DNA from: Bacteroidota bacterium
GTDB lineage: Bacteria; Bacteroidota; Bacteroidia; Cytophagales; Cytophagaceae
Length of the DNA: 18,615 nt
NCBI GenBank assembly: GCA_023428135.1
Contig: JAEYZG010000047.1
Span: forward strand, 1 to 18,615
Direction: 5' to 3'
Positions 1-6,424 of the stretch are shown here, piece after piece. The notes beneath the pieces are model-generated. The model did no database searches. It had not been told where the DNA came from and saw only the letters and a list, made by a program, of their open reading frames with translations. Positions within the stretch are counted from its first letter, which is position 1, and each line of letters opens with the position of its first letter. Position numbers and translations under genes: made by a program.

Positions 1-54
1 CAAGTAGGCAAATTAAAATTGTCTTTTCAGGGTAGGCCTCTTTTATTGATATAA
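1..54 (+). CDS. Possible C-terminal tail of a + strand gene cut by the window edge
   Basis: Frame 1 is open from the first base for 17 codons and stops at TAA 52-54, about ten bases before a good terminator hairpin. The tail reads QVGKLKLSFQGRPLLLI. Frames 2 and 3 stop at 5-7 and 33-35. A stop just before a terminator is the usual end of a gene, but 17 codons cannot prove coding and no family can be named. The terminator also serves the convergent gene that follows, so it does not decide the matter. Confidence 0.3.
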   Translation, partial: QVGKLKLSFQGRPLLLI

Positions 55-60
55 AAAAAA

Positions 61-92
61 GTGCCCTATTATTCAAATAGGGACTCTTTTTT
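61..92. terminator. Bidirectional intrinsic terminator
   Basis: CCCTATT (64-70) pairs with AATAGGG (76-82) around a five-base loop; the stem extends through flanking agt/act with one bulge. A T run follows at 86-92 on the + strand, and a run of eight A before the stem gives a T run on the - strand. It lies just beyond the stop of the oxidoreductase gene at 108 and can end transcription from both sides. Confidence 0.75.
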
Positions 93-107
93 ATGACTTT
101 TCATTTT

Positions 108-797
108 TTACCGGACAGTAATGGCTTGGTGCTTTCCGCTTAAAATATCTACAATCTCGTCTGACTCAAAAATATGTTTATCAACAGCTTCGTTAGCTAT
201 ATGAACCATAGCCTCTGCTACTGAATGAGCCTCTATGGCTCTGTATTTTTTCATTTTGCCCCGGAATAATGGTCCGACTAATTTCATTAAAAACTTCCCG
301 GCTTGCTCTCCAGGCCGTGACTCGCTTCTGTTGCCTAGGAGAAATGAGGGACGTAAAAAATAAACTCTGTTCTTTAAAATTCCGATGAGCGCTTCTTCCA
401 TTTCCCCTTTAGTCTTCAGATAAAAATTAGAGGTATGAGAGCTCGCTCCTATTGAGGAAATAACGATCATCTTCGAAACACCTGTTGTAGATGCCACTTC
501 TGCTATAAGTTTTGGAAATCCTAGATCTACTTTTCTGAAAGCTTCTTTTGTTCTCGCTTTTTTAATAGTGGTACCGAGACAGCAATAAGCATGATCTCCT
601 GTCATTTCTGCTTCCAGTAAAGATTTATTGTTTAACTCTGTAATGATCTCCTTAACTTTTCCTCCTGCAAAGCCGGAAGCATGTCTTCCGAAAATTATTA
701 TCGATTCATATCTTTCGTCATTTATTAAAATGCTCACGAGTTCCTTCCCTACAAGTCCTGTTGCTCCGAATACCAATGCTGTTTTACCTTTTTGCAT
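108..797 (-). CDS. HTATIP2-like NAD(P)-binding oxidoreductase (atypical SDR)
   Basis: A 229-residue Rossmann-fold protein of the NAD(P)H-binding/HTATIP2 (TIP30-like) type of atypical short-chain dehydrogenases. The dinucleotide-binding loop GATGLVG is at residues 11-17. The family-typical stretch CCLGTTIKKARTKEAFRKVD is at 72-91. The SSIGAS strand is at 114-119, YLKTK (a YxxxK pair, Tyr126/Lys130) follows, and LRPSFLLG is at 148-155. There is no signal peptide, so it is cytosolic. The substrate cannot be read from sequence; relatives are annotated as nucleoside-diphosphate-sugar epimerase-like or semialdehyde-dehydrogenase-like. The ATG at 797 has no clear Shine-Dalgarno, but a promoter-like element lies just upstream. 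It is monocistronic between two hairpins. Family assignment is strong, function only general. Confidence 0.88.
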   Translation of the reverse strand: MQKGKTALVFGATGLVGKELVSILINDERYESIIIFGRHASGFAGGKVKEIITELNNKSLLEAEMTGDHAYCCLGTTIKKARTKEAFRKVDLGFPKLIAEVASTTGVSKMIVISSIGASSHTSNFYLKTKGEMEEALIGILKNRVYFLRPSFLLGNRSESRPGEQAGKFLMKLVGPLFRGKMKKYRAIEAHSVAEAMVHIANEAVDKHIFESDEIVDILSGKHQAITVR

Positions 798-814
798 ATC
801 TTTTAAATCTTTTT

Positions 815-846
815 CAAATATCCCACATTAACCTTCCTGATAACAA
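815..846 (-). promoter_or_regulatory. Candidate Bacteroidota-type promoter for the oxidoreductase gene
   Basis: Read on the - strand, TTG (844-846) is followed after 21 bases by GATATTTG (815-822), a seven-of-eight match to the Bacteroidota -7 box TAnnTTTG. It ends 17 bases before the ATG at 797. The match is by eye only, and such motifs occur by chance in AT-rich DNA. Confidence 0.33.
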
Positions 847-871
847 TTTGTATAAAAGTAAAAAAATAAAA

Positions 872-904
872 GGTGTTAAACAGACTTAGTCCTTGTTTAA
901 CACC
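872..904. terminator. Bidirectional intrinsic terminator
   Basis: An 11-bp perfect stem, GGTGTTAAACA (872-882) with TGTTTAACACC (894-904), has an 11-base loop that can itself pair gac/gtc. A-rich sequence to the left gives a T tract on the - strand, ending the thioredoxin-like gene whose stop is at 936. Confidence 0.8.
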
Positions 905-935
905 CTTTATTTTTCAAATTAAGCTATATACCTTC

Positions 936-1475
936 TTATTCAATGATTTCCTCAATGGATTCCATCTTCTCGTCGGTGTATTTACCACTCAAAGTAAGTA
1001 CAATATTCCCTTCCGGATCCAGGACAAAAAAATAAGGTACCTCTTTATCCTTCAACTGCAGAGGATCTTTATAATTATCCATATCTCCTTTGTAAAAAAC
1101 CACATGCTGATGAAGTCTTTTATCCAATGATTCTTTTGTCTTTTTCATGGCTGTGGCTGCAGCGGCTTTATTCAACCCTGTGAACATCGGCACAAAATAC
1201 ATATTCACGTCATATTCAGGAATCAGAACATTCGTCTTTTTGGTTCCTGGACGAAAAGTATTCATCATTGGGTCCATCCAGCTGGTCAGATCCTCTTCTG
1301 CCTTTTTTGAAAACGCGATGCCTACCAATGTATACTTACCTTTGCTGCTCACAGGTAAGGTCACAGTTTTTCCTTCTACGGTTACACCTGATAGTTCCGG
1401 AAATGCTTTGTTTTTCTGAGCGAAAGAACAAACGGCAAAACATATTGCTAATAATGTCAACAAAGACCTATTCAT
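936..1475 (-). CDS. Secreted thioredoxin-fold protein without CxxC
   Basis: A 179-residue exported protein. Residues 1-20 form a signal peptide ending CSFAQ. The mature part has thioredoxin-like landmarks: a strand KYTLVGIAFSKKAEEDL (47-63) where a redox CxxC would normally follow, a Trp (66), a cis-Pro-type segment EVPYFFVLDPEGNIVL (145-160) and a C-terminal helix. No cysteine remains after signal cleavage (the only Cys residues, 12 and 16, lie in the signal peptide), so it cannot act as a dithiol oxidoreductase. It resembles peroxiredoxin/TlpA-fold or ATP10-like proteins in layout, but I cannot name a family with certainty. A good promoter lies directly upstream and a terminator downstream, so it is transcribed alone. 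Periplasmic location is inferred from the signal peptide. Confidence 0.78.
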   Translation of the reverse strand: MNRSLLTLLAICFAVCSFAQKNKAFPELSGVTVEGKTVTLPVSSKGKYTLVGIAFSKKAEEDLTSWMDPMMNTFRPGTKKTNVLIPEYDVNMYFVPMFTGLNKAAAATAMKKTKESLDKRLHQHVVFYKGDMDNYKDPLQLKDKEVPYFFVLDPEGNIVLTLSGKYTDEKMESIEEIIE

Positions 1476-1492
1476 ATTTTTATTTTTTGTAT

Positions 1493-1525
1493 CAAATTTA
1501 GAATTTTTTGGACAAGAATAACAAA
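1493..1525 (-). promoter_or_regulatory. Bacteroidota-type promoter of the thioredoxin-fold gene
   Basis: On the - strand TTTG (1522-1525) is followed after 21 bases by TAAATTTG (1493-1500), a full match to the TAnnTTTG -7 element. The box ends 17 bases upstream of the ATG at 1475, implying a very short leader. Motif and spacing both fit the phylum's primary sigma factor. Confidence 0.5.
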
Positions 1526-1589
1526 AGAACGATCATATGTTCTTAGATGTTGAATTTTAAAGGTGGTATTTATTAAAAGTTTTAAGATT

Positions 1590-1970
1590 ATGATTCGAGG
1601 AGGAGAAGGTCCAAGATTAATTCCTGCCGGGGATTTAATAGGAACCAAAGTAATTAACTTTGAAAATGAAGAGTTGGGACGTATAAAAGATGTAATTATT
1701 GATATGGAATATGGAGCAGCCTCTTATGCAATACTGACGCATGGAGGTTTTCTCGGAATGGGTGAAAAATTGTATGCAGTTCCTTTTGAGGCACTAGAAC
1801 TGAACCCTGAGACCGAATATCTAACACTTGATGTATCAATGGAAAGGCTGCATGAAGCTCCCGGATTCGTCACAGAAAACTGGCCTGAAACACCTAGCTA
1901 TGAATATCTTACTGATGTCTACAACTATTTCGGTTATGAACTTTACTGGCTGGAACCCAGAGAAAAATAA
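1590..1970 (+). CDS. PRC-barrel domain protein
   Basis: A 126-residue protein with one PRC-barrel domain covering roughly residues 9-75. It shows the hallmark run PAGDLIGTKVIN then ELGRIKDVIIDMEYG, with the usual later strand ending YAVPFEALEL. The C-terminal 40 residues are aromatic-rich (ENW, YEYLTDVYNYFGYELYWL) and lie outside the core. PRC-barrels occur in RNA-processing, photosynthetic and membrane-surface proteins; stand-alone bacterial copies are often linked to stress or sporulation-like regulation, but the partner here is unknown. The frame also allows a GTG at 1563 that would add nine residues; I prefer the ATG at 1590 because the extra residues are not part of the domain. It is followed by its own terminator. 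Confidence 0.85.
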   Translation: MIRGGEGPRLIPAGDLIGTKVINFENEELGRIKDVIIDMEYGAASYAILTHGGFLGMGEKLYAVPFEALELNPETEYLTLDVSMERLHEAPGFVTENWPETPSYEYLTDVYNYFGYELYWLEPREK

Positions 1971-1982
1971 AAATTTGTGAAT

Positions 1983-2012
1983 AACCGGAGAACCAAGTTT
2001 TCCGGTTTTTTC
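1983..2012 (+). terminator. Intrinsic terminator of the PRC-barrel gene
   Basis: AACCGGAGAA (1983-1992) pairs with TTTTCCGGTT (1998-2007) with one G-U pair around a five-base loop. A further run of T reaches 2011. It starts 12 bases after the stop codon. Confidence 0.8.
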
Positions 2013-2023
2013 CATTATTAATG

Positions 2024-2031
2024 TATCTTTG
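2024..2031 (+). promoter_or_regulatory. Candidate -7 promoter element of the DUF3127 gene
   Basis: TATCTTTG fits the TAnnTTTG -7 consensus of Bacteroidota and ends 14 bases before the ATG at 2046. The -33 region would fall in the preceding terminator, where only TTTC at 1999-2002 is a partial match, so the assignment is tentative. A promoter is expected here because the terminator isolates the next three genes from the PRC-barrel gene. Confidence 0.38.
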
Positions 2032-2045
2032 GCAAAATTTTAATT

Positions 2046-2405
2046 ATGGCGTTAGAATTAACAGGAAAAGTTGTTAAAATCCTTCCGGAACAAACCGGTT
2101 CCGGAAAAAATGGAAACTGGGTAAAACAAGAGTTTGTAATTGAAACCACCAATGAGCAATACCCAAAAAAGGTTTGCTGTTCAGCTTGGGGTGACAAAGC
2201 TGGAATTGTTAAAAACCTTAAATCAGGTGATGAAGTAAAAATAGGTATCAACATTGAGTCCAGGGAATACAATGACCGTTGGTACACAGATGTAAGAGCT
2301 TGGAAAATAGATACTATTGGTGGCGGTCAATCTTCAGATGAACCATCCGGAGGGTATGCTTTCGGTGCAGATTCAGGAGAATCTACAGACGACCTTCCTT
2401 TCTAA
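2046..2405 (+). CDS. DUF3127 protein with SSB-like C-terminal tip
   Basis: A 119-residue cytosolic protein matching the DUF3127 family. Residues 1-88 form a compact beta-rich domain (MALELTGKVVKILPEQTGSG, EFVIETTNEQYPKKVCCSAW, WYTDVRAWKI). A Gly/Ser-rich flexible linker follows, and the protein ends in the acidic tip STDDLPF. This layout (beta domain, disordered linker, acidic D-D-x-P-F end) is the same as in single-stranded DNA-binding protein, whose DDDIPF tip docks repair and replication enzymes. A role in nucleic-acid metabolism is my inference; the family is officially of unknown function. It is followed after nine bases by arfB, so the two are probably co-transcribed. Confidence 0.88.
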   Translation: MALELTGKVVKILPEQTGSGKNGNWVKQEFVIETTNEQYPKKVCCSAWGDKAGIVKNLKSGDEVKIGINIESREYNDRWYTDVRAWKIDTIGGGQSSDEPSGGYAFGADSGESTDDLPF

Positions 2406-2414
2406 AAAAGTTAA

Positions 2415-2828
2415 ATGATTACGGAAAAAATCAGTCAGCTGCTTCGTGAAGTAACCTTTCAGGCTAGCAGGAGCAGCGGACCAGGAGGGCAGAATGTAAA
2501 TAAAGTCAATTCCAAAATCGAATTGATTTTTTCCGTAACTCATTCATCCCATTTTACAGAGGAAGAAAAACAGCTACTTTTTAAAAAGCTTGGCCACAAA
2601 ATTAATTCCGAAGGGGAACTAAGAGTGGTAGCACAAGCAGAAAGAACTCAGACTGGAAATAAGAGACTGGCCGAAACCAAATTTATTCAACTCATTGAAA
2701 GTGCTTTAAAAAAGCCCAAGAAGCGGATAAATACGAAGCCTACACTTTCCTCCGTCGTTGACCGAAGAAATCTAAAGAAAAAACTTTCTGAAAAGAAATC
2801 TCTCCGGAGAACAAAATTCTTTGATTAA
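2415..2828 (+). CDS. arfB: Alternative ribosome-rescue factor ArfB (peptidyl-tRNA hydrolase)
   Basis: A 137-residue release-factor-like protein. The catalytic GGQ motif lies at residues 24-26 within SSGPGGQNVNKVNSK, where the Gln-containing loop enters the peptidyl-transferase centre and hydrolyses peptidyl-tRNA on ribosomes stalled without a stop codon. There is no codon-recognition domain. The C-terminus from about residue 98 is strongly basic (KKPKKRINTK, RRNLKKKLSEKKSLRRTK), matching the tail that ArfB threads into the empty mRNA channel. The length agrees with E. coli YaeJ/ArfB. The start ATG lies nine bases after the DUF3127 stop, and the FKBP gene follows after 31 bases. The main alternative, a truncated RF1/RF2, is excluded by the tail and size. 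Confidence 0.92.
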   Translation: MITEKISQLLREVTFQASRSSGPGGQNVNKVNSKIELIFSVTHSSHFTEEEKQLLFKKLGHKINSEGELRVVAQAERTQTGNKRLAETKFIQLIESALKKPKKRINTKPTLSSVVDRRNLKKKLSEKKSLRRTKFFD

Positions 2829-2859
2829 GCTTAAATATTAACTTTTTAAACCATTAAAA

Positions 2860-3570
2860 ATGAAACTAGTAAATGTATTTGCTGCGGCAGGATTGGGGAT
2901 ATTAGCCTTGTCTACTCCCTCTATGGCGCAGAAAAAAACAAAAAAAGGAATGGAACAACAAACTTTTACATTAAAAACCAAAATCGACACTGTTAGCTAT
3001 GCGCTCGGTGCCAACATTGCAGAAAACCTTAAACAACAAGGTTTTGAAAATCTAAGCATCGAAGCATTTGCTCAGGCTTTCAAAGATGTAGCTGACAAAA
3101 AACAGTTGCTCGTTTCTGCAGAGCAGGCAAGAAATATTCTAAATGAATACTTTGCTCAACTTCAGCAGGAAAAAGCAAATAAAAACGTGGCTGAAGGACA
3201 AAAATTTCTTGAAGAAAACAAGAAGAAGCCAGGTGTAATAACATTACCTAGCGGATTACAATATCAGGTAATCAAAGAAGGTGATGGCCCGACTCCTAAA
3301 GCTACTGATAAAGTTACTACACATTATCATGGTACTTTAATAGATGGAACTGTGTTCGACAGCTCTGTTGAAAGAGGTCAGCCAGCAACTTTCCCTGTAA
3401 ACGGTGTAATTCAAGGTTGGGTAGAAGCACTTCAACTTATGAAAGTAGGTTCAAAATGGAGACTGTTTGTACCTTCTAATTTAGCTTATGGAGAAAGAGG
3501 TGCCGGAGAATCAATCGGACCAAACACCACTCTCATTTTTGAGGTAGAATTACTATCAATAAGCCAATAA
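2860..3570 (+). CDS. Exported FKBP-type peptidyl-prolyl cis-trans isomerase (FkpA/Mip-like)
   Basis: A 236-residue prolyl isomerase that speeds folding of exported proteins. Residues 1-24 are a signal peptide ending SMAQ, with no lipobox cysteine, so a soluble periplasmic protein is expected. Residues 37-120 form the helical N-terminal dimerisation domain of FkpA/Mip proteins (DTVSYALGANIAENLKQQG, then helices). Residues 130-235 form the FKBP catalytic domain, with VTTHYHGTLIDGTVFDSS (152-169), PVNGVIQGWVEALQLMKVGSKW (179-200) and the active-site loop LAYGERGAG (208-216). These contain the usual Tyr, Phe, Asp, Val/Ile and Trp pocket residues. It lies 31 bases after arfB and before a terminator, probably ending that transcription unit. 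Confidence 0.92.
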   Translation: MKLVNVFAAAGLGILALSTPSMAQKKTKKGMEQQTFTLKTKIDTVSYALGANIAENLKQQGFENLSIEAFAQAFKDVADKKQLLVSAEQARNILNEYFAQLQQEKANKNVAEGQKFLEENKKKPGVITLPSGLQYQVIKEGDGPTPKATDKVTTHYHGTLIDGTVFDSSVERGQPATFPVNGVIQGWVEALQLMKVGSKWRLFVPSNLAYGERGAGESIGPNTTLIFEVELLSISQ

Positions 3571-3577
3571 AAAATTT

Positions 3578-3601
3578 AATCCCTGCGTGCAGGGATTTTT
3601 A
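3578..3601 (+). terminator. Intrinsic terminator after the FKBP gene
   Basis: AATCCCTG (3578-3585) pairs with CAGGGATT (3590-3597) around the loop CGTG, followed by a short T tract. It starts seven bases after the stop codon. Confidence 0.78.
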
Positions 3602-3625
3602 TTTTAAACTTAACCCATCATTATC

Positions 3626-4858
3626 TTGACATTTGAAGAACTTAACCTGGATGACTCAGTTCAACAGGCTCTGAAAGACATTGGATTTAAAACGCCCTCT
3701 CCTGTTCAGGAACTCGCCATCCCTGCAATCCTCGACAATAAAGATGTTATAGCCTGCGCCCAGACAGGCACAGGAAAAACAGCAGCTTACCTTCTACCTA
3801 TTATCCATAGAAACCATCTTAATCCACATCCTGGAATAGACACCTTGATCCTGGCTCCGACAAGAGAACTTGCTGTTCAGATAGACCAACAGGTAGACGG
3901 ATTCAGCTTTTACACCTCGGTCAGTAGCATTGCAGTGTATGGAGGCAATGACGGAAGCGTTTGGGAACAACAGAAAAATGCATTGAAACAAGGTTCTCCT
4001 ATTGTAATCGCTACGCCAGGAAGACTGATCGCCCACCTTACATCTGCTCAAATATCCTTTGCAGATCTGAAACATCTGATTTTAGATGAAGCTGACCGTA
4101 TGCTGGAAATGGGATTTTATGATGATATTGTTAAAATCATCAATTATCTTCCAAGACAAAGACAGAACATACTTTTTTCAGCAACCATGCCTTCTAAAAT
4201 CAGGCAGCTGGCAGATAAAATATTATTCAAACCTGTGGAGATCAATATAGCGATATCAAAACCAGCAGAAGGGATTGATCAAAGAGCTTATATGACTTAC
4301 GATGATCAAAAGCTTCCTTTGATCAAAGAATTATTACACGGAAAAGAAAACGAGCTCCCTTCCATTGTGGTGTTCTGCTCTACCAAGCAAAATGTAAAAA
4401 TACTTGAGAAAGAACTTAAGAAACTAAACTTCTCTGTAAAAGGATTTCACTCAGACCTTGAGCAATCTGAACGTGAGCAGATCATGAACCTTTTCAGAAA
4501 CAGGGAGGTGCAGATTCTGGTAGCTACAGATATTCTTTCAAGGGGCATAGATATAGAAAATATTAACCTTGTAGTGAACTACGACGTGCCTCATGATGCT
4601 GAAGACTATGTGCACCGGATAGGCAGAACAGCAAGAGCGTCAAGCACAGGTATTGCAATGACTTTCATCAATGAAAAAGAAGTAAGAAAATTTAACAGAA
4701 TAGAACAACTCATTGAGAAAGAAATACCTAAACTGCCTCTTCCTGATTTTTTGGGGGAAGGTCCGGCATATGAAGTAAAATCCAAGCCCAAGCCTACACA
4801 AGGAAATAAGAAAAAATTCTTTAAAAAGAAGAAAAACAATACTAACAACAAATCATGA
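3626..4858 (+). CDS. DEAD-box ATP-dependent RNA helicase (RhlE-like)
   Basis: A 410-residue RNA-unwinding ATPase with all family motifs: Q motif (FEELNLDDSVQQ to PSPVQ, 3-27), motif I AQTGTGKT (45-52), Ia PTRELA (78-83), Ib TPGR (130-133), II DEAD (154-157), III SAT (185-187) and VI HRIGRTAR (330-337). The basic tail from about residue 385 (KPKPTQGNKKKFFKKKKN) probably binds RNA. The start is TTG at 3626: an in-frame stop lies 15 bases upstream, no ATG precedes the Q motif, and the resulting MTFEELNL matches the family N-terminus. The stop overlaps the start of the next gene (ATGA at 4855-4858), so the two are translationally coupled. RhlE-like helicases act in RNA turnover and ribosome assembly, often in the cold; the exact paralogue cannot be fixed. 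Confidence 0.92.
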   Translation: MTFEELNLDDSVQQALKDIGFKTPSPVQELAIPAILDNKDVIACAQTGTGKTAAYLLPIIHRNHLNPHPGIDTLILAPTRELAVQIDQQVDGFSFYTSVSSIAVYGGNDGSVWEQQKNALKQGSPIVIATPGRLIAHLTSAQISFADLKHLILDEADRMLEMGFYDDIVKIINYLPRQRQNILFSATMPSKIRQLADKILFKPVEINIAISKPAEGIDQRAYMTYDDQKLPLIKELLHGKENELPSIVVFCSTKQNVKILEKELKKLNFSVKGFHSDLEQSEREQIMNLFRNREVQILVATDILSRGIDIENINLVVNYDVPHDAEDYVHRIGRTARASSTGIAMTFINEKEVRKFNRIEQLIEKEIPKLPLPDFLGEGPAYEVKSKPKPTQGNKKKFFKKKKNNTNNKS

Positions 4859-5343
4859 GACAACTCATCGTTTTTACTTTCGCAATCCTCTTAACAATTA
4901 CATTTAGAGGTTACAGTCAGCAGATTCAGGTGGTAAACTATGACCAATTAGATAAGATTGTCAAGGATGCAAAGGATTCTGTCGTAGTGGTAAATTTATG
5001 GGCAACCTGGTGCAAACCATGTATTGAGGAGCTCCCTTATTTTGCAGAAGCCGGAAAGTCAAGTAAAAACGAACCTGTCAAATTCCTTTTTGTATCAATG
5101 GATTTCACTTCAAAAAAAGATAAAGCTGAGGATGTATTTTCAAAAAACAAACTGCCCGGGAAAGTTGTGCTACTAAGTGAAGATCCAAATATATGGATCA
5201 ATAAGCTTAACCCTCAGTGGGGAGGCGATATTCCGTACACCTTTCTGCAGGATAAAAAAGGAAATCGTACCCATTACCCAAAAACCTTTGCAACTTCTGA
5301 AGAACTTATTAATTTGATCAAAAAAGAATTAATCAAACAATAA
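4855..5343 (+). CDS. TlpA/ResA-like exported thioredoxin
   Basis: A 162-residue thiol-disulphide oxidoreductase. Residues 1-21 are a signal peptide ending GYSQ. The redox site WCKPC is at 52-56 (Cys53, Cys56) within VVVVNLWATWCKPCIEELPYF, the classical TlpA/ResA signature. The cis-Pro segment is IPYTFLQDKKGN. It is expected to act in the periplasm, reducing or exchanging disulphides, for instance in cytochrome maturation, though its partners cannot be seen here. Its ATG overlaps the helicase stop, and a second exported thioredoxin-family gene follows after ten bases, so helicase and both thioredoxins form one operon. Confidence 0.9.
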   Translation: MRQLIVFTFAILLTITFRGYSQQIQVVNYDQLDKIVKDAKDSVVVVNLWATWCKPCIEELPYFAEAGKSSKNEPVKFLFVSMDFTSKKDKAEDVFSKNKLPGKVVLLSEDPNIWINKLNPQWGGDIPYTFLQDKKGNRTHYPKTFATSEELINLIKKELIKQ

Positions 5344-5353
5344 CTTACTATTT

Positions 5354-5956
5354 ATGAAACACATTTTAGCGATCTTGTTTTTGTTCTCTGTTTCAATTTC
5401 CATAGCACAGACTACAGGATACAAAGCAGGTGATAAAGCAATCGATTTTTCATTAAAAAATATTGATGGCAAAAATGTATCACTAAAAAATTATACTGAT
5501 GCCAAAGGTTATATCATAGTTTTCACATGTAACCATTGCCCTTATGCAAAAGCATATGAAAGCAGAATAGAAGAACTCAATAAAAAATATGCATCAAAAG
5601 GATATCCTGTAATAGCTATTAATCCTAATGATCCTGTTGCATATCCTGAAGACTCTTATGAAAACATGCAGAAGAATGCTGCAGAGAAAAAATTTACATT
5701 TCCTTACCTTCTGGATGAAACTCAGAATATTGCAAAAGCATATGGTGCTCTTAAAACTCCTCATGTTTATATACTGAAAAAGGTCAACAATGAGCTAATT
5801 GTAAAGTATGTAGGGGCAATTGATGACAATTCTGAAAGCGCAAAAGACGTGAAGAAGAAATATGCTGAAAATGCCCTTAATGAATTACTTCAGGATAAAA
5901 CAGTTAAAGAGCCAGAAACAAAGGCTATAGGATGCAGCATTAAATGGAAAAAATAA
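5354..5956 (+). CDS. Exported thioredoxin-family / peroxiredoxin-like protein
   Basis: A 200-residue protein of the AhpC/TSA-Redoxin type. Residues 1-19 are a signal peptide ending SIAQ. The mature part has DFSLKNIDGKNVSLKNY (31-47), then YIIVFTCNHCPYAKAYESRI with the redox pair Cys59-Cys62 in a CNHC motif. YPVIAINPNDP and the cis-Pro segment KTPHVYILKK follow. The CNHCPYA signature defines a thioredoxin-family group common in Bacteroidota and other bacteria whose substrate is not settled. A third cysteine, in AIGCSIKWKK, lies near the C-terminus. It ends a transcription unit with the helicase and the TlpA-like gene and is followed by a strong hairpin. Confidence 0.88.
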   Translation: MKHILAILFLFSVSISIAQTTGYKAGDKAIDFSLKNIDGKNVSLKNYTDAKGYIIVFTCNHCPYAKAYESRIEELNKKYASKGYPVIAINPNDPVAYPEDSYENMQKNAAEKKFTFPYLLDETQNIAKAYGALKTPHVYILKKVNNELIVKYVGAIDDNSESAKDVKKKYAENALNELLQDKTVKEPETKAIGCSIKWKK

Positions 5957-5961
5957 TTTTC

Positions 5962-6003
5962 AATCAAAAAGAACCCCGATTACATGAGGGGTTCTTTTTG
6001 ATT
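5962..6003. terminator. Bidirectional terminator between convergent genes
   Basis: A perfect 16-bp stem: AATCAAAAAGAACCCC at 5962-5977 and its complement at 5988-6003, with a ten-base loop. Both strands carry a T-rich stretch on the 3' side of the stem. The right arm lies inside the 3' end of the convergent gene on the - strand (stop 5980-5982). Confidence 0.85.
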
Positions 6004-6273
6004 ATACGCTGATCTAAACCTTTTTTTGTTTCTTTCCGGCAACCTGATTATCTGACCGGTATCAGTAACTGCATACTTGTTTGGAGGTGTAATCATAAAA
6101 TCTTCCTCTATTTCTTCAGCCCTTATTTTTTCCAGTCTTTTTTCAGGCTGTTCTTCAGATTCTGTGAATTTGCTGACATATCCTTTCCTCTGCTTACTAA
6201 AATCAGATTTAAAAACTTTAAATAGACTTACAGACCAATCATGTAATGTTTGTTTCCACCCTTTCATCACCAT
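5980..6273 (-). CDS. Small protein of unknown function
   Basis: From ATG at 6273 this gives 97 residues beginning MVMKGWKQTLHDWSVSLFKV. The frame stays open upstream to a TTG at 6363, which would add 30 residues, but the ATG is preferred: AAAGAGAG sits just before it and a hairpin interrupts the upstream part. The protein is charged, with Glu/Lys-rich residues 40-62 and a C-terminal half PNKYAVTDTGQIIRLPERNKKR, which looks like a small folded motif. No signal peptide or membrane segment is present, and I do not recognise a family. Its last codons (NQKEPLM) lie in the loop and right arm of the shared terminator. It is a plausible but unproven gene, supported by being the only sizeable frame in the gap. 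Confidence 0.6.
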   Translation of the reverse strand: MVMKGWKQTLHDWSVSLFKVFKSDFSKQRKGYVSKFTESEEQPEKRLEKIRAEEIEEDFMITPPNKYAVTDTGQIIRLPERNKKRFRSAYNQKEPLM

Positions 6274-6289
6274 ACTCTCTTTGAAAAAA

Positions 6290-6304
6290 GAACAATGATT
6301 GTTC
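6290..6304 (-). other. Terminator-like hairpin upstream of the small gene
   Basis: On the - strand GAACAA-TCA-TTGTTC is followed directly by six T, 17 bases before the ATG at 6273. A six-bp stem is weak, so it may be an attenuator-like leader element or chance. Confidence 0.3.
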
Positions 6305-6424
6305 CTGATCGGTTTCACTGAAACTTTTTGATAAAAGTATTTTTTGTCATAGTTTTTGTTCAATTAATCATAGTATCCTTTCTTATATTAGCGATATACT
6401 ATTTTAACCTATACTAAATATATT

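Noticed and set aside
1..50. The left edge read on the - strand ends TTTGCCTACTTG after GAGGC and TGAAA, recalling the domain VI end seen at 18560.
   Set aside because: No domain V sequence precedes it and the stem does not pair. The region is instead an open + strand frame running to a stop before a terminator.
4270..4332. Three copies of GATCAAA within 60 bases.
   Set aside because: They lie in conserved helicase coding sequence and are explained by codons for Asp/Gln/Lys and Ile-Lys.
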